From: Thalassobaculaceae bacterium
GTDB taxonomy: Bacteria; Pseudomonadota; Alphaproteobacteria; Thalassobaculales; Thalassobaculaceae
Assembly: GCA_029212785.1 (NCBI GenBank)
Contig: JARGOG010000006.1
Coordinates: 44,282 to 108,281, forward strand
Direction: 5' to 3'
Length of the DNA stretch: 64,000 bases
The notes under the pieces were generated by a model. The model ran no database searches. It had not been told where the DNA came from and worked only from the letters and a program-made list of their open reading frames with translations. Shown in pieces: positions 34,179 to 43,472 of the stretch. Made by a program: the position numbers and the translations under genes. Every line of letters starts with the position of its first letter. Position 1 is the stretch's first letter.

Positions 34179-35726
34179 ATGACCGACCGCGTACTCATCC
34201 TGGACTTCGGTAGCCAGGTCACCCAGTTGATCGCCCGCCGGGTACGCGAGAACGGCGTCTACTGCGAGATCTTCCCTTTTAATGTCGATACCGACCGCAT
34301 CCGCGATTTCGCGCCCGCCGGCGTGATCCTGTCGGGCGGTCCGGCCTCGGTCTATGGCGAAAACGCCCCGCGCGCGCCGGAGATGGTGTTCGAGCTCGGG
34401 GTGCCAATCCTCGGGATCTGCTACGGCTCCCAGCTTCTGTGCCACCAGCTCGGCGGCACCGTCGAGAAGAGCGATGAGCAGGAGTTCGGCCGCGCCGAGA
34501 TCACGGTGCGCGCGTCCTGCGGGCTGTTCGACGGCCTGTTCACCGAAGGGACGGTGGAACCGGTCTGGATGAGTCACGGCGACCGGATCACCGCCATGCC
34601 GACGGGCTTCAAGATGGTGGCGGACACCCAGACCGCGCCGCTTGCCGCCTTCGCCAACGAGGAACGCCGGATCTACGGCGTCCTGTTCCATCCGGAGGTC
34701 GTCCACACCCCGCGCGGCGGCCAGCTTCTGCGCAACTTCACCCATAATGTGGTCGGCCTGCAGGGCGACTGGACCATGGCCGCCTACAAGGACCAGGCGA
34801 TCGCTCGGATTCGCGAGCAGGTCGGCGACGGCAAGGTGATCTGCGGTCTGTCAGGCGGCGTGGACAGCTCGGTGGCGGCGGTGCTGATCCACGAGGCGAT
34901 CGGCGACCAGCTCACCTGCGTCTTTGTCGACCACGGCCTGCTGCGCGCCGGCGAGGCGGAGGAGGTCGACCGCCTGTTCCGCCAGCACTACAACATCCCG
35001 CTGATCACCCGCGACGCCAGCGAGGTGTTCCTGGGCGAGCTCGAGGGCGTCGACGATCCGGAGGTCAAGCGCAAGACCATCGGCCGGCTGTTCATCGACG
35101 TGTTCGACGCCGAGGCCCATAAGATCGAGGGCGCGCGGTTCCTGGCCCAGGGCACGCTGTATCCCGACGTGATCGAGAGCGTGTCGCCGACCGGCGGCCC
35201 GTCGGTCACCATCAAGTCGCACCACAATGTCGGCGGTCTGCCCGAGCGCATGAAGTTGTCGCTGGTCGAGCCGCTGCGCGAGTTGTTCAAGGATGAGGTT
35301 CGTGAGCTCGGCCGCGAGCTTGGCCTGCCCGAGAGTCTGGTCGGCCGCCATCCGTTCCCCGGTCCGGGCCTCGCCATCCGGATCCCCGGCGCGATCACGG
35401 CCGAGAAGCTGGACATCCTGCGCAAGGCCGACACGATCTATCTCGACGAGATCCGCAAGGCCGGCCTGTATGACGAGATCTGGCAGGCCTTCGCCGTGCT
35501 GCTGCCGGTGCGCACGGTCGGCGTGATGGGCGACGCCCGAACTTACGATTATGCCTGCGCCCTGCGGGCGGTGACGTCGAGTGACGGGATGACGGCGGAT
35601 TACTACCCGTTCCCGCACGACTTCCTCGGCCGCACCGCCACCCGCATCATCAACGAGGTGCGCGGCATCAACCGGGTGACCTACGACATCACCTCCAAGC
35701 CGCCGGGCACGATCGAGTGGGAGTAG
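34179..35726 (+). CDS. guaA: GMP synthase (glutamine-hydrolysing)
   Basis: This 515-residue enzyme converts XMP to GMP. It begins [21 protein letters not shown], has the class I glutamine amidotransferase nucleophile in [10 protein letters not shown], the ATP pyrophosphatase P-loop SGGVDSS and the C-terminal dimerisation domain ending [15 protein letters not shown] lies 6-7 bases before the ATG; the in-frame extension to 34002 overlaps the acetyltransferase gene and is not used. Confidence 0.97.
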   Translation: MTDRVLILDFGSQVTQLIARRVRENGVYCEIFPFNVDTDRIRDFAPAGVILSGGPASVYGENAPRAPEMVFELGVPILGICYGSQLLCHQLGGTVEKSDEQEFGRAEITVRASCGLFDGLFTEGTVEPVWMSHGDRITAMPTGFKMVADTQTAPLAAFANEERRIYGVLFHPEVVHTPRGGQLLRNFTHNVVGLQGDWTMAAYKDQAIARIREQVGDGKVICGLSGGVDSSVAAVLIHEAIGDQLTCVFVDHGLLRAGEAEEVDRLFRQHYNIPLITRDASEVFLGELEGVDDPEVKRKTIGRLFIDVFDAEAHKIEGARFLAQGTLYPDVIESVSPTGGPSVTIKSHHNVGGLPERMKLSLVEPLRELFKDEVRELGRELGLPESLVGRHPFPGPGLAIRIPGAITAEKLDILRKADTIYLDEIRKAGLYDEIWQAFAVLLPVRTVGVMGDARTYDYACALRAVTSSDGMTADYYPFPHDFLGRTATRIINEVRGINRVTYDITSKPPGTIEWE

Positions 35727-35735
35727 GCGCCGAGC

Positions 35736-36428
35736 CTAGTCCAGGAACGCCCACACCCGCCGGACTTCTTCCTTCGCGCCGTGCTTCAGGCAGAGGCCGT
35801 GGGACAAGATCAGGCGGTCGAAGTCCCAGGCGAGGATGTGGTCGCGGGCGGCTCGGGCCATGTCGCGGTCGCGGAAGCCGAAGCGGATGTCCGGCGCCGT
35901 CCCGCCCCGCGGCCCCCATACACCCGCCAGCCGCTTGATCAGCAGCCAGACCCAGGCCTCGCCGGCGGCCATGTGCTTCTGGATCAGATCGGTCACGATC
36001 AGCGTGCCGGACGCCCTGTGCAGGAACACCACCTCGTCGAGCAGGGCATGGCCGGCGAAGACTCGCTGGTCGATATCCGCGGCCCAGCCCTCGGGCGGAG
36101 CATCGCTCAGGGTGCCGGTGAAGGGGATGTTCGGATGACGCTCGCGGAAGCCGGGGGAGACCCAGGTCTCCGCATCGGGCCACTCGTCCTGCCAGGGCGC
36201 GATCCCGCGGCTGTGGATCTTGGTGGGGGCGATCAAATAGCCGACCGGGCCCAGCGCGGCGATCTCGGCGCGCGTCGCCGGGGTCTCGGCGACCGGGGAA
36301 TGCACCCACAGCCGGCCGTCCGACAGCCGGATGATGACCGAACGGGTCGGGAAGGGGACGCCGTAGAACGACACCCCGCCCCCGATCAGGGTCCAGATGT
36401 CGTCGGCGAACGGTTCGAGAGGAGACAT
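35736..36428 (-). CDS. DUF4336 protein (metallo-beta-lactamase-fold-like)
   Basis: This 230-residue protein fits the DUF4336 family: WTLIGGGVSFYGVPFPTRSVIIRL, LGPVGYLIAPTKIHSRGIAPW and DFDRLILSHG at the C-terminus, a pattern related to metallo-beta-lactamase folds but with a reduced metal site. The substrate and reaction are unknown. It converges with guaA and its start (ATG at 36428) has no strong ribosome site; the much longer upstream frame is a shadow of the neighbouring gene. Confidence 0.75.
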   Translation of the reverse strand: MSPLEPFADDIWTLIGGGVSFYGVPFPTRSVIIRLSDGRLWVHSPVAETPATRAEIAALGPVGYLIAPTKIHSRGIAPWQDEWPDAETWVSPGFRERHPNIPFTGTLSDAPPEGWAADIDQRVFAGHALLDEVVFLHRASGTLIVTDLIQKHMAAGEAWVWLLIKRLAGVWGPRGGTAPDIRFGFRDRDMARAARDHILAWDFDRLILSHGLCLKHGAKEEVRRVWAFLD

Positions 36429-36529
36429 GGCGGCGGCGTTACGGTGGCGCTGCCGTTGATGTGGGTATTGCCGACAGCCTTGCCAACGGCGACACCGGGC
36501 CCACTGCCCGCCGACACCGCACGCTCGGG

Positions 36530-37477
36530 CTAGTCGCGATATTCCTGGTCGATCCGGGTGAAGTCCACGGTCGGGTATTGGGCGTAGAGTTCGCGGACCA
36601 GGGCCTTTTCCTCCGCCGTGAAGCCGTGCGATTGGACCGGCGGCGCGATGGGCGCGCCCTGCATCGCGGTTTCCACCAGAGCGCGATCCGCCTTGGCGCC
36701 GCGCTCCTGCAGGATGCGCTGGGTGTAACCGGCCCAGTCGCCGACGATCTCCTCGTACACATCGACGCGCAGGAGACGGGGGTTCAGCTTTGCCAGAACC
36801 GACCACGATGCGTAGAAATCCACCAGATCCACCGCGTTGCGCAGCAACAGGATCCGCCGCTGCGCGGTACGGTCCAGCAGGTCGAAGCGATGGCCGAGGG
36901 CGATGTGATACCCGTCGCCGACATAGCTGGCGAGCGTGTCGAAGATGTCGCGCACGATCAGGACCGGGCGCAGGCGCAGCAGGTTCATGGCGGAGCGCAG
37001 GCGCAGACCCGCCGCCACATGCCCGCGCACCAGACGGCCCGACTGTAGATCGAGCCGTGCCTGAACCGGGTCGAATGCCGTCGTCCGCAATTCCCCGTGG
37101 ACATGCAGGCCGCCGCGCTGCACGCGCAGCAGACGGATCAGCGCCACCTCGAGCGGCAGCGTCGGCACGCGCGGGAAGGTGTTGACCAGGATCAGGTTGG
37201 ACGGCGTCTGGACCGGATACCCGAGGACCGCGCAGGCGGTCGGCATGATGCCCGCGGAGAAGCCGCGTTCCGCCGCCACCGTATCGATCCACAACGGGTC
37301 GAGCGTTTGCGTGATCGCGGCGAGCGCACGGTCGACCCAGGGGCCGATCTTCCCGGAACGGTGCCGTCCGTACAGATGGTTGACGAAGCCGTACAGGGCC
37401 TCGCGGTCACTCGGCTGGTCGATCAGCCGGCGGCGCCAGTCATCGTTGGGATAGGCGCGCTCCACCAACGTCGTCAT
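36530..37477 (-). CDS. Sulfotransferase-fold-like protein, degenerate
   Basis: This 315-residue protein resembles sulfotransferases in its order of motifs: an NLILVNTFPRVPTLPLEVALIRLL segment in the place of the 5'-phosphosulfate loop, VLIVRDIFDTLASYVGDG in the place of the 3'-phosphate motif (RDxxxxxxS), and RVDVYEEIVGDW as a later helix. The loop PRVPT lacks the usual Ser/Lys-Gly-Thr arrangement, so PAPS binding is uncertain. It follows the DUF3126 gene by 21 bases on the same strand. The assignment is weak; it could be another nucleotide-binding protein. Confidence 0.5.
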   Translation of the reverse strand: MTTLVERAYPNDDWRRRLIDQPSDREALYGFVNHLYGRHRSGKIGPWVDRALAAITQTLDPLWIDTVAAERGFSAGIMPTACAVLGYPVQTPSNLILVNTFPRVPTLPLEVALIRLLRVQRGGLHVHGELRTTAFDPVQARLDLQSGRLVRGHVAAGLRLRSAMNLLRLRPVLIVRDIFDTLASYVGDGYHIALGHRFDLLDRTAQRRILLLRNAVDLVDFYASWSVLAKLNPRLLRVDVYEEIVGDWAGYTQRILQERGAKADRALVETAMQGAPIAPPVQSHGFTAEEKALVRELYAQYPTVDFTRIDQEYRD

Positions 37478-37498
37478 GCTCCGACCATCAGCCAGCGT

Positions 37499-37714
37499 TC
37501 AGAGTGCGGCGAGATCGATATCGAGCACCGTCATGTTGAACTGGTAGCAGACTTCTCCGTCCTCATCGTCGCGGAAGATCACGCCGAGGAACTCGTCATC
37601 GAGCATGACTTCAACGGAATCGTCCTTGTTCGCGCGCGGGACGAGGGCGATCCGGTTGTTGGAAAAGCGGTTGCGCAGGTAAGCCTGCACCTGGGCGATT
37701 TCCTTCGGTGTCAC
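37499..37714 (-). CDS. DUF3126 small conserved protein
   Basis: This 71-residue protein (MTPKEIAQVQAYLRNRF, DDSVEVMLDDEFLGVIFRDDEDGE) fits the DUF3126 family, a small alphaproteobacterial family with no known function. It is soluble and acidic at the C-terminus. It is divergent from the nucleoside hydrolase gene. Confidence 0.9.
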   Translation of the reverse strand: MTPKEIAQVQAYLRNRFSNNRIALVPRANKDDSVEVMLDDEFLGVIFRDDEDGEVCYQFNMTVLDIDLAAL

Positions 37715-37873
37715 GTCGGTCTCCTCGCTGTGCGGTGATTCTGGAATGTAGGGTCGTGCAGTCGGTGACGACCCGGCTTATCGCAGACCGTGGCGGTCGC
37801 GCAACCGCGATGGCGGTTTGGCGATGCGACCGGATCGCGTAGAAGGAGCGTGTCATCCCGTCGAGAGCCCGCT

Positions 37874-38857
37874 ATGACCGAGCCCCAATCCGCGCCGTTC
37901 ACCCCATCTCCCGCCGCCCCATCCACCGTCTCCCGCGATATCGTCATCGACTGCGATCCGGGGATCGACGATGCGATCGCTATTCTGCTTGCCGCCGCCT
38001 GTCCGGACAGGGTGCGCTTGTCGTCCATCACCGCGACCCACGGCAATGTCGGCCTGGCGCTTACCGCGCGGAACGCCTGCAAGGTGCGCGCGCTTGCCGG
38101 CCGGCCGGACGTGCCGGTCCATGCCGGTTGCCCGCGGCCGCTGACCGCCCGGGTGCACGACGCCGCGCATATCCATGGCGGTAACGGGCTCGGCGGCGTC
38201 GAACTGCCGGACGGAGAAGGTGGGATCGCTGCCGCCCATGGGGTCGATACTCTGATCGCCGAGGGCGAGCGCGGTCGGACCTTGGTCGCCGTCGGCCCAC
38301 TGACCAATGTCGCGGTGGCGCTGATCAAGCGGCCGGACATGGCGACGCGCTGGCGCCGGCTGGTGATCATGGGCGGCGGCGTGGCGACGGGAAATGTCAC
38401 GCCGGCGGCGGAGTTCAATATCTTCACCGACCCCGAGGCGGCCCGCACGGTGCTGACCACGACCGACTGGCCGCAGGCGGCCCGCCCTGTTCTGTTCCCC
38501 CTGGACGCCACCCACCAGGCGCTGCTGAGCCCCGACTGGATCGCCGATCTCGCGGCCTCGGGCGGGGCGGTGTGTCGGACGGTGGCGGCGATGCTGGGCG
38601 GCTACGAGACGCCGAGTACCGCCGCGCGTGGCGGCAAATGCGTGCATGACGCCATGGCCGTCGCCTGGACCATCCGCCCGGACCTGTTCGAGGCCCGGGC
38701 GGCGCGGATCGACGTCGTGACCGACAGCGGTGCGTCCCGCGGTCGCACTGTCGCCGATTTCACCTCCCGCGAGCCAACGGCTGATATCGTAACCGGCGTC
38801 GACGCGCCGGCGTTCACCGGCTGGTTGAAGGAGCGGCTGGTGTCGCTGGACGCATGA
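37874..38857 (+). CDS. Inosine/uridine-preferring nucleoside hydrolase
   Basis: This 327-residue enzyme cleaves the N-glycosidic bond of ribonucleosides. The calcium-binding aspartate cluster DIVIDCDPGIDDAIAIL and the C-terminal HDAMAVAW motif are present, with the GNGLGGV and VAVGPLTNVAVAL segments. The start at 37874 was preferred over in-frame upstream codons by its GAGAG and family length. Substrate preference among purine and pyrimidine nucleosides cannot be read. Confidence 0.9.
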   Translation: MTEPQSAPFTPSPAAPSTVSRDIVIDCDPGIDDAIAILLAAACPDRVRLSSITATHGNVGLALTARNACKVRALAGRPDVPVHAGCPRPLTARVHDAAHIHGGNGLGGVELPDGEGGIAAAHGVDTLIAEGERGRTLVAVGPLTNVAVALIKRPDMATRWRRLVIMGGGVATGNVTPAAEFNIFTDPEAARTVLTTTDWPQAARPVLFPLDATHQALLSPDWIADLAASGGAVCRTVAAMLGGYETPSTAARGGKCVHDAMAVAWTIRPDLFEARAARIDVVTDSGASRGRTVADFTSREPTADIVTGVDAPAFTGWLKERLVSLDA

Positions 38858-38888
38858 CGACCGCGCGGAAACTTGGCATGGTAGGACA

Positions 38889-39770
38889 ATGAACCTGACC
38901 GATCCTCTGATCGCCACCCTGGCCGTTCCCGTCCTTCTGACGGTCGCCGTCGCTATCCTGCTTCGGCTGATCGGCGGTGCCGGGACGGGCGCTCGGATCG
39001 CCGCCTTCGGCATTCCGGTCGCCCTGGTCGTATCGGTGGCGATCGCGCCGGGCCTGGCGCCGACCCCTCCGGTCACGGTGATGGAGAAGCTGGTCTGGCT
39101 GGCGGTGGGCGGCGGCCTGCTCGGGCTGTTGATCGAGATGGTGACCCAGACCCGGTTCATCGCGGCCATGAGCGGGTTTCTCTGGCCGTTCCTGGCGGTG
39201 GTGTGGACCTCGGGCATCGATGTCAGCGCGGTCATTTCCGGCGAGTCGCTCGCCCACCCGTTCCCTTACCGCGTGTTCGAGGTGTCGGCCGTGGCGGGTC
39301 TGATCGCCGGGCGCCTGCACCAGATCGGCGAGGTCGAACTGAACGCACCGGTCGCAGTGATCGTGATCGCCGCCGGGCTCGGCATTCTCGGTCTGGTCAG
39401 CGGCGTCGGCTATGCGGCGACGATCGGTCTGCCGCTGGCGGCGGCCGGTCTCGGCTGGGTCATCTGCAACTGGCCGAACCGGCGTCTGCCCTTCGGTGCG
39501 CCGGGAGAGATCGGCGGCGGCGCCTTCGCCATCGCACTGGCCGCCGTGATGATCTACCAGGCGCGCGTCCCCGTGGTGCTGGTGGTGCTGGTGCTCTCGG
39601 CATTGGCGGTCGAACCGCTGGCCCGCCGCTTCGTGGCGACCAACGCGCTGACCAAGTCCGAGGCGATCCGGCCGATCGCCCTGGCGGCGATCATCGCGCT
39701 GCCGGCGGCCCTGGCGGTGGTTCTGGCGGTTTTCGCGCCTGCCCTCGTGCCGGTGATCTACCGGCCGTAG
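38889..39770 (+). CDS. Hypothetical multi-pass membrane protein
   Basis: This 293-residue protein is almost wholly hydrophobic, with about 8-10 predicted membrane helices and short loops rich in Gly and Pro. I recognise no family motif. It begins 31 bases after the nucleoside hydrolase stop and may be co-transcribed, which would be compatible with, but does not show, a role in nucleoside uptake. Confidence 0.7.
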   Translation: MNLTDPLIATLAVPVLLTVAVAILLRLIGGAGTGARIAAFGIPVALVVSVAIAPGLAPTPPVTVMEKLVWLAVGGGLLGLLIEMVTQTRFIAAMSGFLWPFLAVVWTSGIDVSAVISGESLAHPFPYRVFEVSAVAGLIAGRLHQIGEVELNAPVAVIVIAAGLGILGLVSGVGYAATIGLPLAAAGLGWVICNWPNRRLPFGAPGEIGGGAFAIALAAVMIYQARVPVVLVVLVLSALAVEPLARRFVATNALTKSEAIRPIALAAIIALPAALAVVLAVFAPALVPVIYRP

Positions 39771-39794
39771 CGCCCGACGCTTCCGGATCGCCCG

Positions 39795-39817
39795 CTCCCC
39801 GGCACCGGACCGGGGAG
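39795..39817. terminator. Stem-loop between convergent genes
   Basis: CTCCCCGG and CCGGGGAG form a perfect 8-base-pair stem with a 7-base loop, between the membrane-protein gene and the convergent dehydrogenase gene. There is no T-run, so termination strength is unclear. Confidence 0.45.
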
Positions 39818-39842
39818 GGGCAGGACCTCGGTTCCGACGTCC

Positions 39843-40619
39843 CTACGCCAGCCCTTCCAGACCGGCATCGACGCTGAGCGACTGGCCGGTGATGTTGCGG
39901 CCGGCTTCCGAGCAGATGAACAGGATCTGGTTGGAGATGTCGGACGCGGTCACGAACCGCTTCATCAGGGTGACGTCGGCCATCTTGGTCCGCATCTCGT
40001 TCTCCGAGATGCCGCCGGCCTCGGCCTTCGCCCTGATCACGCGGTCGATGCGCGCGCCCTCGACCGGACCGGGCTGGATGCAGTTCACCCGGATGCCATG
40101 GGGGCCGAGCTCCATCGCGCAGGTGCGGGTAAAGCCGACGATGCCGAACTTCGCCGCCGAGTAGGGGCTGCGCAGCGGGAAGCCGAACTTGCCGGCGGCC
40201 GAGGACAGATTGACGATGCTGCCGCCGCCGGACTTGGTCAGAGCCGGCACCGCCTTCTGGGTACCGAGGAAGGCGCTGGTCAGGTTGACCGTCAGGCAGG
40301 CGATCCAGTCCTCCAGCGTGACATCTTCCACCGGTGCCGTCGGCCCGGCCGTGCCGGCGTTGTTCACCAGGATGTCGAGTCCGCCGAGCGCTTCGATCCC
40401 CTTGTCCATGAAGTCCTGGAAGGCGGCGGCGTCGCCGACGTCACAGGGTACACCCTGCAGGCCGGGGATCTCCGACTTGGCGGCTTCCAATGCGTCGACA
40501 TCGAGGTCGCAGGTGTAGACGGTGGCGCCGGCGGCAGAGAACACCTCGGCGGTGCGGCGACCGATGCCTTGGGCGCCGGCGGTGATGATGGCGCGCTTGC
40601 CCGTCAGATCGAGCTTCAT
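39843..40619 (-). CDS. SDR-family NAD(P)-dependent oxidoreductase
   Basis: This 258-residue classical short-chain dehydrogenase has the cofactor motif TAGAQGIG near residue 14, NNAG near residue 88, the catalytic Ser in NLSSAAGKFG, Tyr-Lys in YSAAKFG, and a PGPVEG turn. Substrate is unknown; the family spans sugar, acyl and hydroxy-acid dehydrogenases. The Asp after the second strand (CDLDVD) favours NAD. It appears monocistronic, with GGAGGG close to its start. Confidence 0.9.
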   Translation of the reverse strand: MKLDLTGKRAIITAGAQGIGRRTAEVFSAAGATVYTCDLDVDALEAAKSEIPGLQGVPCDVGDAAAFQDFMDKGIEALGGLDILVNNAGTAGPTAPVEDVTLEDWIACLTVNLTSAFLGTQKAVPALTKSGGGSIVNLSSAAGKFGFPLRSPYSAAKFGIVGFTRTCAMELGPHGIRVNCIQPGPVEGARIDRVIRAKAEAGGISENEMRTKMADVTLMKRFVTASDISNQILFICSEAGRNITGQSLSVDAGLEGLA

Positions 40620-40726
40620 AGGGGTCCCTCCGGTGATCGGTTCTTATGCTCGGAGGACTATAGCGGCGCGCGGATCGGTGCGTCAGTTATCCAAATTCGC
40701 GTCGGATGAATCGCCGTCGGTCGGCC

Positions 40727-41344
40727 TTAGGTCGGGTCCTTCAGGTTCAGCTTCTGGCGGACCTCCTTGCGGATGTTCTCCACGTCCTTGCCGCTCAGCA
40801 TGACGCCGGCGACGACGAAGGCGAGGGTGAGGCCAAAGGCCGAGGCCATCGCCCCGGTGCCGTAGGCGGGCCCGTAGGTGTCCCAGATGAACACGGTACC
40901 GAACCAGAACCCGCCGAAGGAGGCGAGTGCCGCCAGCAGCAGGAAGCCGACGCGCATGCAGAGCCCGCCGATCCGGTTGGCCGACATCAGTTCGCGGAAC
41001 ATGGCGGACGCCTCGGCTTCGGCGATCGCGCGGGTGATCTTCTTGCGGGCGATCTTCTGCCAGTCGCCGTAGGCCATGCCCGTGCTGCCGTCGAGGCGGC
41101 CGGGCTTGAGGATGGCTTCCTTCAGATCGGTGACGATGCCATCGGCGCGTTCCGTCGGCGTCTTGCGTTTCAGACTCGGAAAGATCGGCGCGTCATCGGC
41201 ATTCGCCGGCGGCTCGCGGAAGACCGGCCCCGAGCCCGCATCGGAGCCCGGGCCGGAGCCGGTGAGCCCCCGACGGTTCGGGGACGTGGCCGGCGCTCGG
41301 CGGTTCGAAGGTGGTCGCATACGCTGATCCGCTCGCATCGACAT
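40727..41344 (-). CDS. Hypothetical protein with two C-terminal membrane helices
   Basis: This 205-residue protein has a long polar N-terminal half (Pro/Arg-rich, with a repeated KRKTPTERADGIV region) and two membrane helices (about residues 130-152 and 162-183) followed by a charged tail (DVENIRKEVRQKLNLKD). I recognise no family. It follows the PilZ gene on the same strand by 15 bases, so it could work with it at the membrane. Confidence 0.65.
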   Translation of the reverse strand: MSMRADQRMRPPSNRRAPATSPNRRGLTGSGPGSDAGSGPVFREPPANADDAPIFPSLKRKTPTERADGIVTDLKEAILKPGRLDGSTGMAYGDWQKIARKKITRAIAEAEASAMFRELMSANRIGGLCMRVGFLLLAALASFGGFWFGTVFIWDTYGPAYGTGAMASAFGLTLAFVVAGVMLSGKDVENIRKEVRQKLNLKDPT

Positions 41345-41359
41345 CGGGGATGTCCGCGA

Positions 41360-41713
41360 TCAGACGGTGCCGCGGAGCAATCTCTCGCGAAAATACCGAT
41401 TCAACGTGTCGAAGGCGACTGAATCCAGTCCGTTGAACGCGAGACTGACGGAACCGTCCTCGGTGTCCTTGCGTCGGATTTCGCCGTCGGTGCGGAACAG
41501 GGCGCCGGGGCCGGCGGTCGGCACGAAGACGCGCATCGGGGTGCTGTCGCCCGGTTCCAGCGCGCCCGAATATTCCAGAACGCGGACACCGCCAAGGCTC
41601 CAGTCGCCGATGGCATATGGGGCATTGCCGATAACCACGGTCATGGGCGCGGAGATCCGGCGGTCGCGCCGACGATCGGACCGCCGGCTGCCTGAGGTGA
41701 GGGTGGCTGACAT
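41360..41713 (-). CDS. PilZ-domain protein
   Basis: This protein of about 117 residues contains an RRSDRRRDRRIS stretch with the arginines of the RxxxR c-di-GMP motif and, downstream, DWSLGGVRVLE matching the D/NxSxxG motif. That is a single PilZ domain, a c-di-GMP receptor. The start at 41713 has GGAG about 9 bases upstream; in-frame starts further upstream are less supported. The output target is unknown. Confidence 0.75.
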   Translation of the reverse strand: MSATLTSGSRRSDRRRDRRISAPMTVVIGNAPYAIGDWSLGGVRVLEYSGALEPGDSTPMRVFVPTAGPGALFRTDGEIRRKDTEDGSVSLAFNGLDSVAFDTLNRYFRERLLRGTV

Positions 41714-41961
41714 AAGGGGTATCTCCAGTCTGTGCTGCATCGTTATCTGACTGGATGCGATGTCCAGCGACACAGCTTCCATCGCTAACCCAGCAACCGG
41801 CGTGCCAGCGGGGGGAGTATTGAAAATCAACGATTCGCGTTGTCGCCGTATGCTCTGGCCGGTTCAGCGACGGCAGAATCTGCCCGGCCGGAAGCGCCCC
41901 TGTGGATCGCCTTTGCCCAGTGGGGGAACGGCGGCCGGCACGCTGCGGCGGCACTGACGTC

Positions 41962-42243
41962 CTAGGCCGTGTGCTTGGTGATTTGCCCCTGGCTCGGCCA
42001 GGCCGGGCGAGTCGCCACGTCCTTGGATCCGCAGGCGCTGCAGCGCATCCTGGCGCCAATCTCCGGCACCGGAAACTCGGGGCCGAGCTGCGCCACCAGC
42101 ATCGCCGTCGCCGCCTCGGCGTTGTGGCCGCAGCGGTTGCACCAGCAGAACACACCGACCTTGGCGGACAGCAGGTCGCCCAACTGAGCCGCGCGCTGGG
42201 TGCGGTCCTTCTGATCCATCAACTCGCGTTTCAGCCGTCCCAT
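41962..42243 (-). CDS. Small zinc-ribbon protein
   Basis: This 93-residue protein has a zinc-ribbon formed by CNRCGH and CSACGS, about 35 residues apart. The N-terminal helix (MGRLKRELMDQKDR) is charged. It probably binds one zinc and may bind nucleic acid or a protein partner; no specific family is recognised. The start at 42243 matches a GAGGA upstream at a slightly long spacing. Confidence 0.7.
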   Translation of the reverse strand: MGRLKRELMDQKDRTQRAAQLGDLLSAKVGVFCWCNRCGHNAEAATAMLVAQLGPEFPVPEIGARMRCSACGSKDVATRPAWPSQGQITKHTA

Positions 42244-42413
42244 GGCGCGATCATCCTCGTCCCGTCGCTTGGAATGAGAACATATCAGGAACATTTGAGG
42301 CGAACAATGTATGTATATTTTCAACCAGGTAGATAAACTTCAAAATCAGTAAAAATAATATGGATATTTGTTCAGGAGTGCTAGGTGGGAGATGTTGTCG
42401 CTATATTCACCCA

Positions 42414-42425
42414 TAGATCGATCTA
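42414..42425. promoter_or_regulatory. 12-base perfect palindrome directly before a start codon
   Basis: TAGATCGATCTA ends one base before the ATG at 42427 and occupies the place where a ribosome site would be. The preceding 120 bases are AT-rich, unlike the flanking genes. Confidence 0.4.
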
Positions 42426-42426
42426 A

Positions 42427-42810
42427 ATGATGATCCGACCCGTTGACCATCGGGCATTGATGGAGGTGTGGCAGCAGGCTCAGAAGCAGAACAATTGGCC
42501 GATCTTCTATTTCGAAGACAACATTGTAGATTGGGCCGAAGCCATCGAACGAGCCCTGTTGGAGACAGGGACGCCGTTCACGAAGGACGGCATTGCATCA
42601 GCCGTGTCCGACTACCAGAAGGCTAAGGATGAATCTCCGGAAGATCTTCGAATTTCCAAAGAAGAGCGAGAGACCGTCTCACACGATCTGATCGAGTTCG
42701 TTCATGCGCTGGCAGCGAAGTTTGCGAATCCCGGCCTCGACCGCCTCCTCGTTCCGCTCGCCGGTCCGTCGCTGGCAGACAATGTTGTCCTACCCCGGAA
42801 CTGTGGCTGA
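42427..42810 (+). CDS. Hypothetical protein, 127 residues
   Basis: A soluble, acidic protein (MIRPVDHRALMEVWQQAQKQ) with helical character and no recognised family. There is no Shine-Dalgarno before the ATG pair at 42427/42430, the upstream region is AT-rich, and a palindrome abuts the start. Codon use is less GC-biased than in its neighbours, which suggests recent arrival. It is followed closely by the convergent DUF2794 gene. The gene call itself is moderate. Confidence 0.5.
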   Translation: MMIRPVDHRALMEVWQQAQKQNNWPIFYFEDNIVDWAEAIERALLETGTPFTKDGIASAVSDYQKAKDESPEDLRISKEERETVSHDLIEFVHALAAKFANPGLDRLLVPLAGPSLADNVVLPRNCG

Positions 42811-42880
42811 GTGCGGTCCCCGAACGGGATGCAGCACCCGGTTCGGACGCAGGGCGTTGTGCGCTGAACGGCAATCGGTC

Positions 42881-43219
42881 TCAGCTCTGGACGAGGCGGG
42901 GGAGCTTGTCGAAGGTGGCAAGCACGTCGAGCAGGCTGGCACTGCTCTTCAGGCGCTTCGGCCCGGCGAACAGCGCGAAGGTCGGCCGTTTCTGGCCGCG
43001 GCGCTGGACCTTGGAGATGGAATAGAGCGGACGCTCGTGACTGTGCCGGAAGATCGAGAACACTGCCATGTCGTCGTGCCGGTCGAGAGCGTAGTCGCGC
43101 CATTCCCCTGCCGCGACGCGGCTGGCATACAGCGACAGAAGCTGCCCGAGTTCATGGCGAGTGAAGAAAAAATGCCGGACGGCCGTGCGTGTGCTCGGGA
43201 GACGGATGAGATTTTCCAT
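42881..43219 (-). CDS. DUF2794 conserved protein
   Basis: This 112-residue protein fits the DUF2794 family: FFTRHELGQLLSLYASRVAAGEWRDYALDRHDD, in pieces, then AVFSIFRHSHERPLYSISKVQ. The family is restricted largely to alphaproteobacteria and has no known function. Confidence 0.88.
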   Translation of the reverse strand: MENLIRLPSTRTAVRHFFFTRHELGQLLSLYASRVAAGEWRDYALDRHDDMAVFSIFRHSHERPLYSISKVQRRGQKRPTFALFAGPKRLKSSASLLDVLATFDKLPRLVQS

Positions 43220-43472
43220 CGGCCGGCGGGTGTCCTTGCGTTACCTAGTCTATCTGTCGAGAAGTGTTCCTGAATTTGCCTGCGGGGTAAACCCCCAGTG
43301 GACAACCGGGACGGCTGCGGGAAGGCAATCGGCTGCGGTCCGGCTCCGTACTTCGGTGCGCGTTGATTTCCGCCCGTCCCGCCGCTAGGTTGCGCCACCG
43401 CCGCTTGTCAGCAGGCGACCGTGTTCCGGAGGCGGCAGGCGAGCCGGACACCAGAGTGTGGAGAAAGATGCC

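Noticed and set aside
32885..34222. 445-residue frame extending the DUF3830 gene upstream
   Set aside because: The extension runs antisense to the acetyltransferase gene, lacks any motif, and the family begins at the ATG at 33301.
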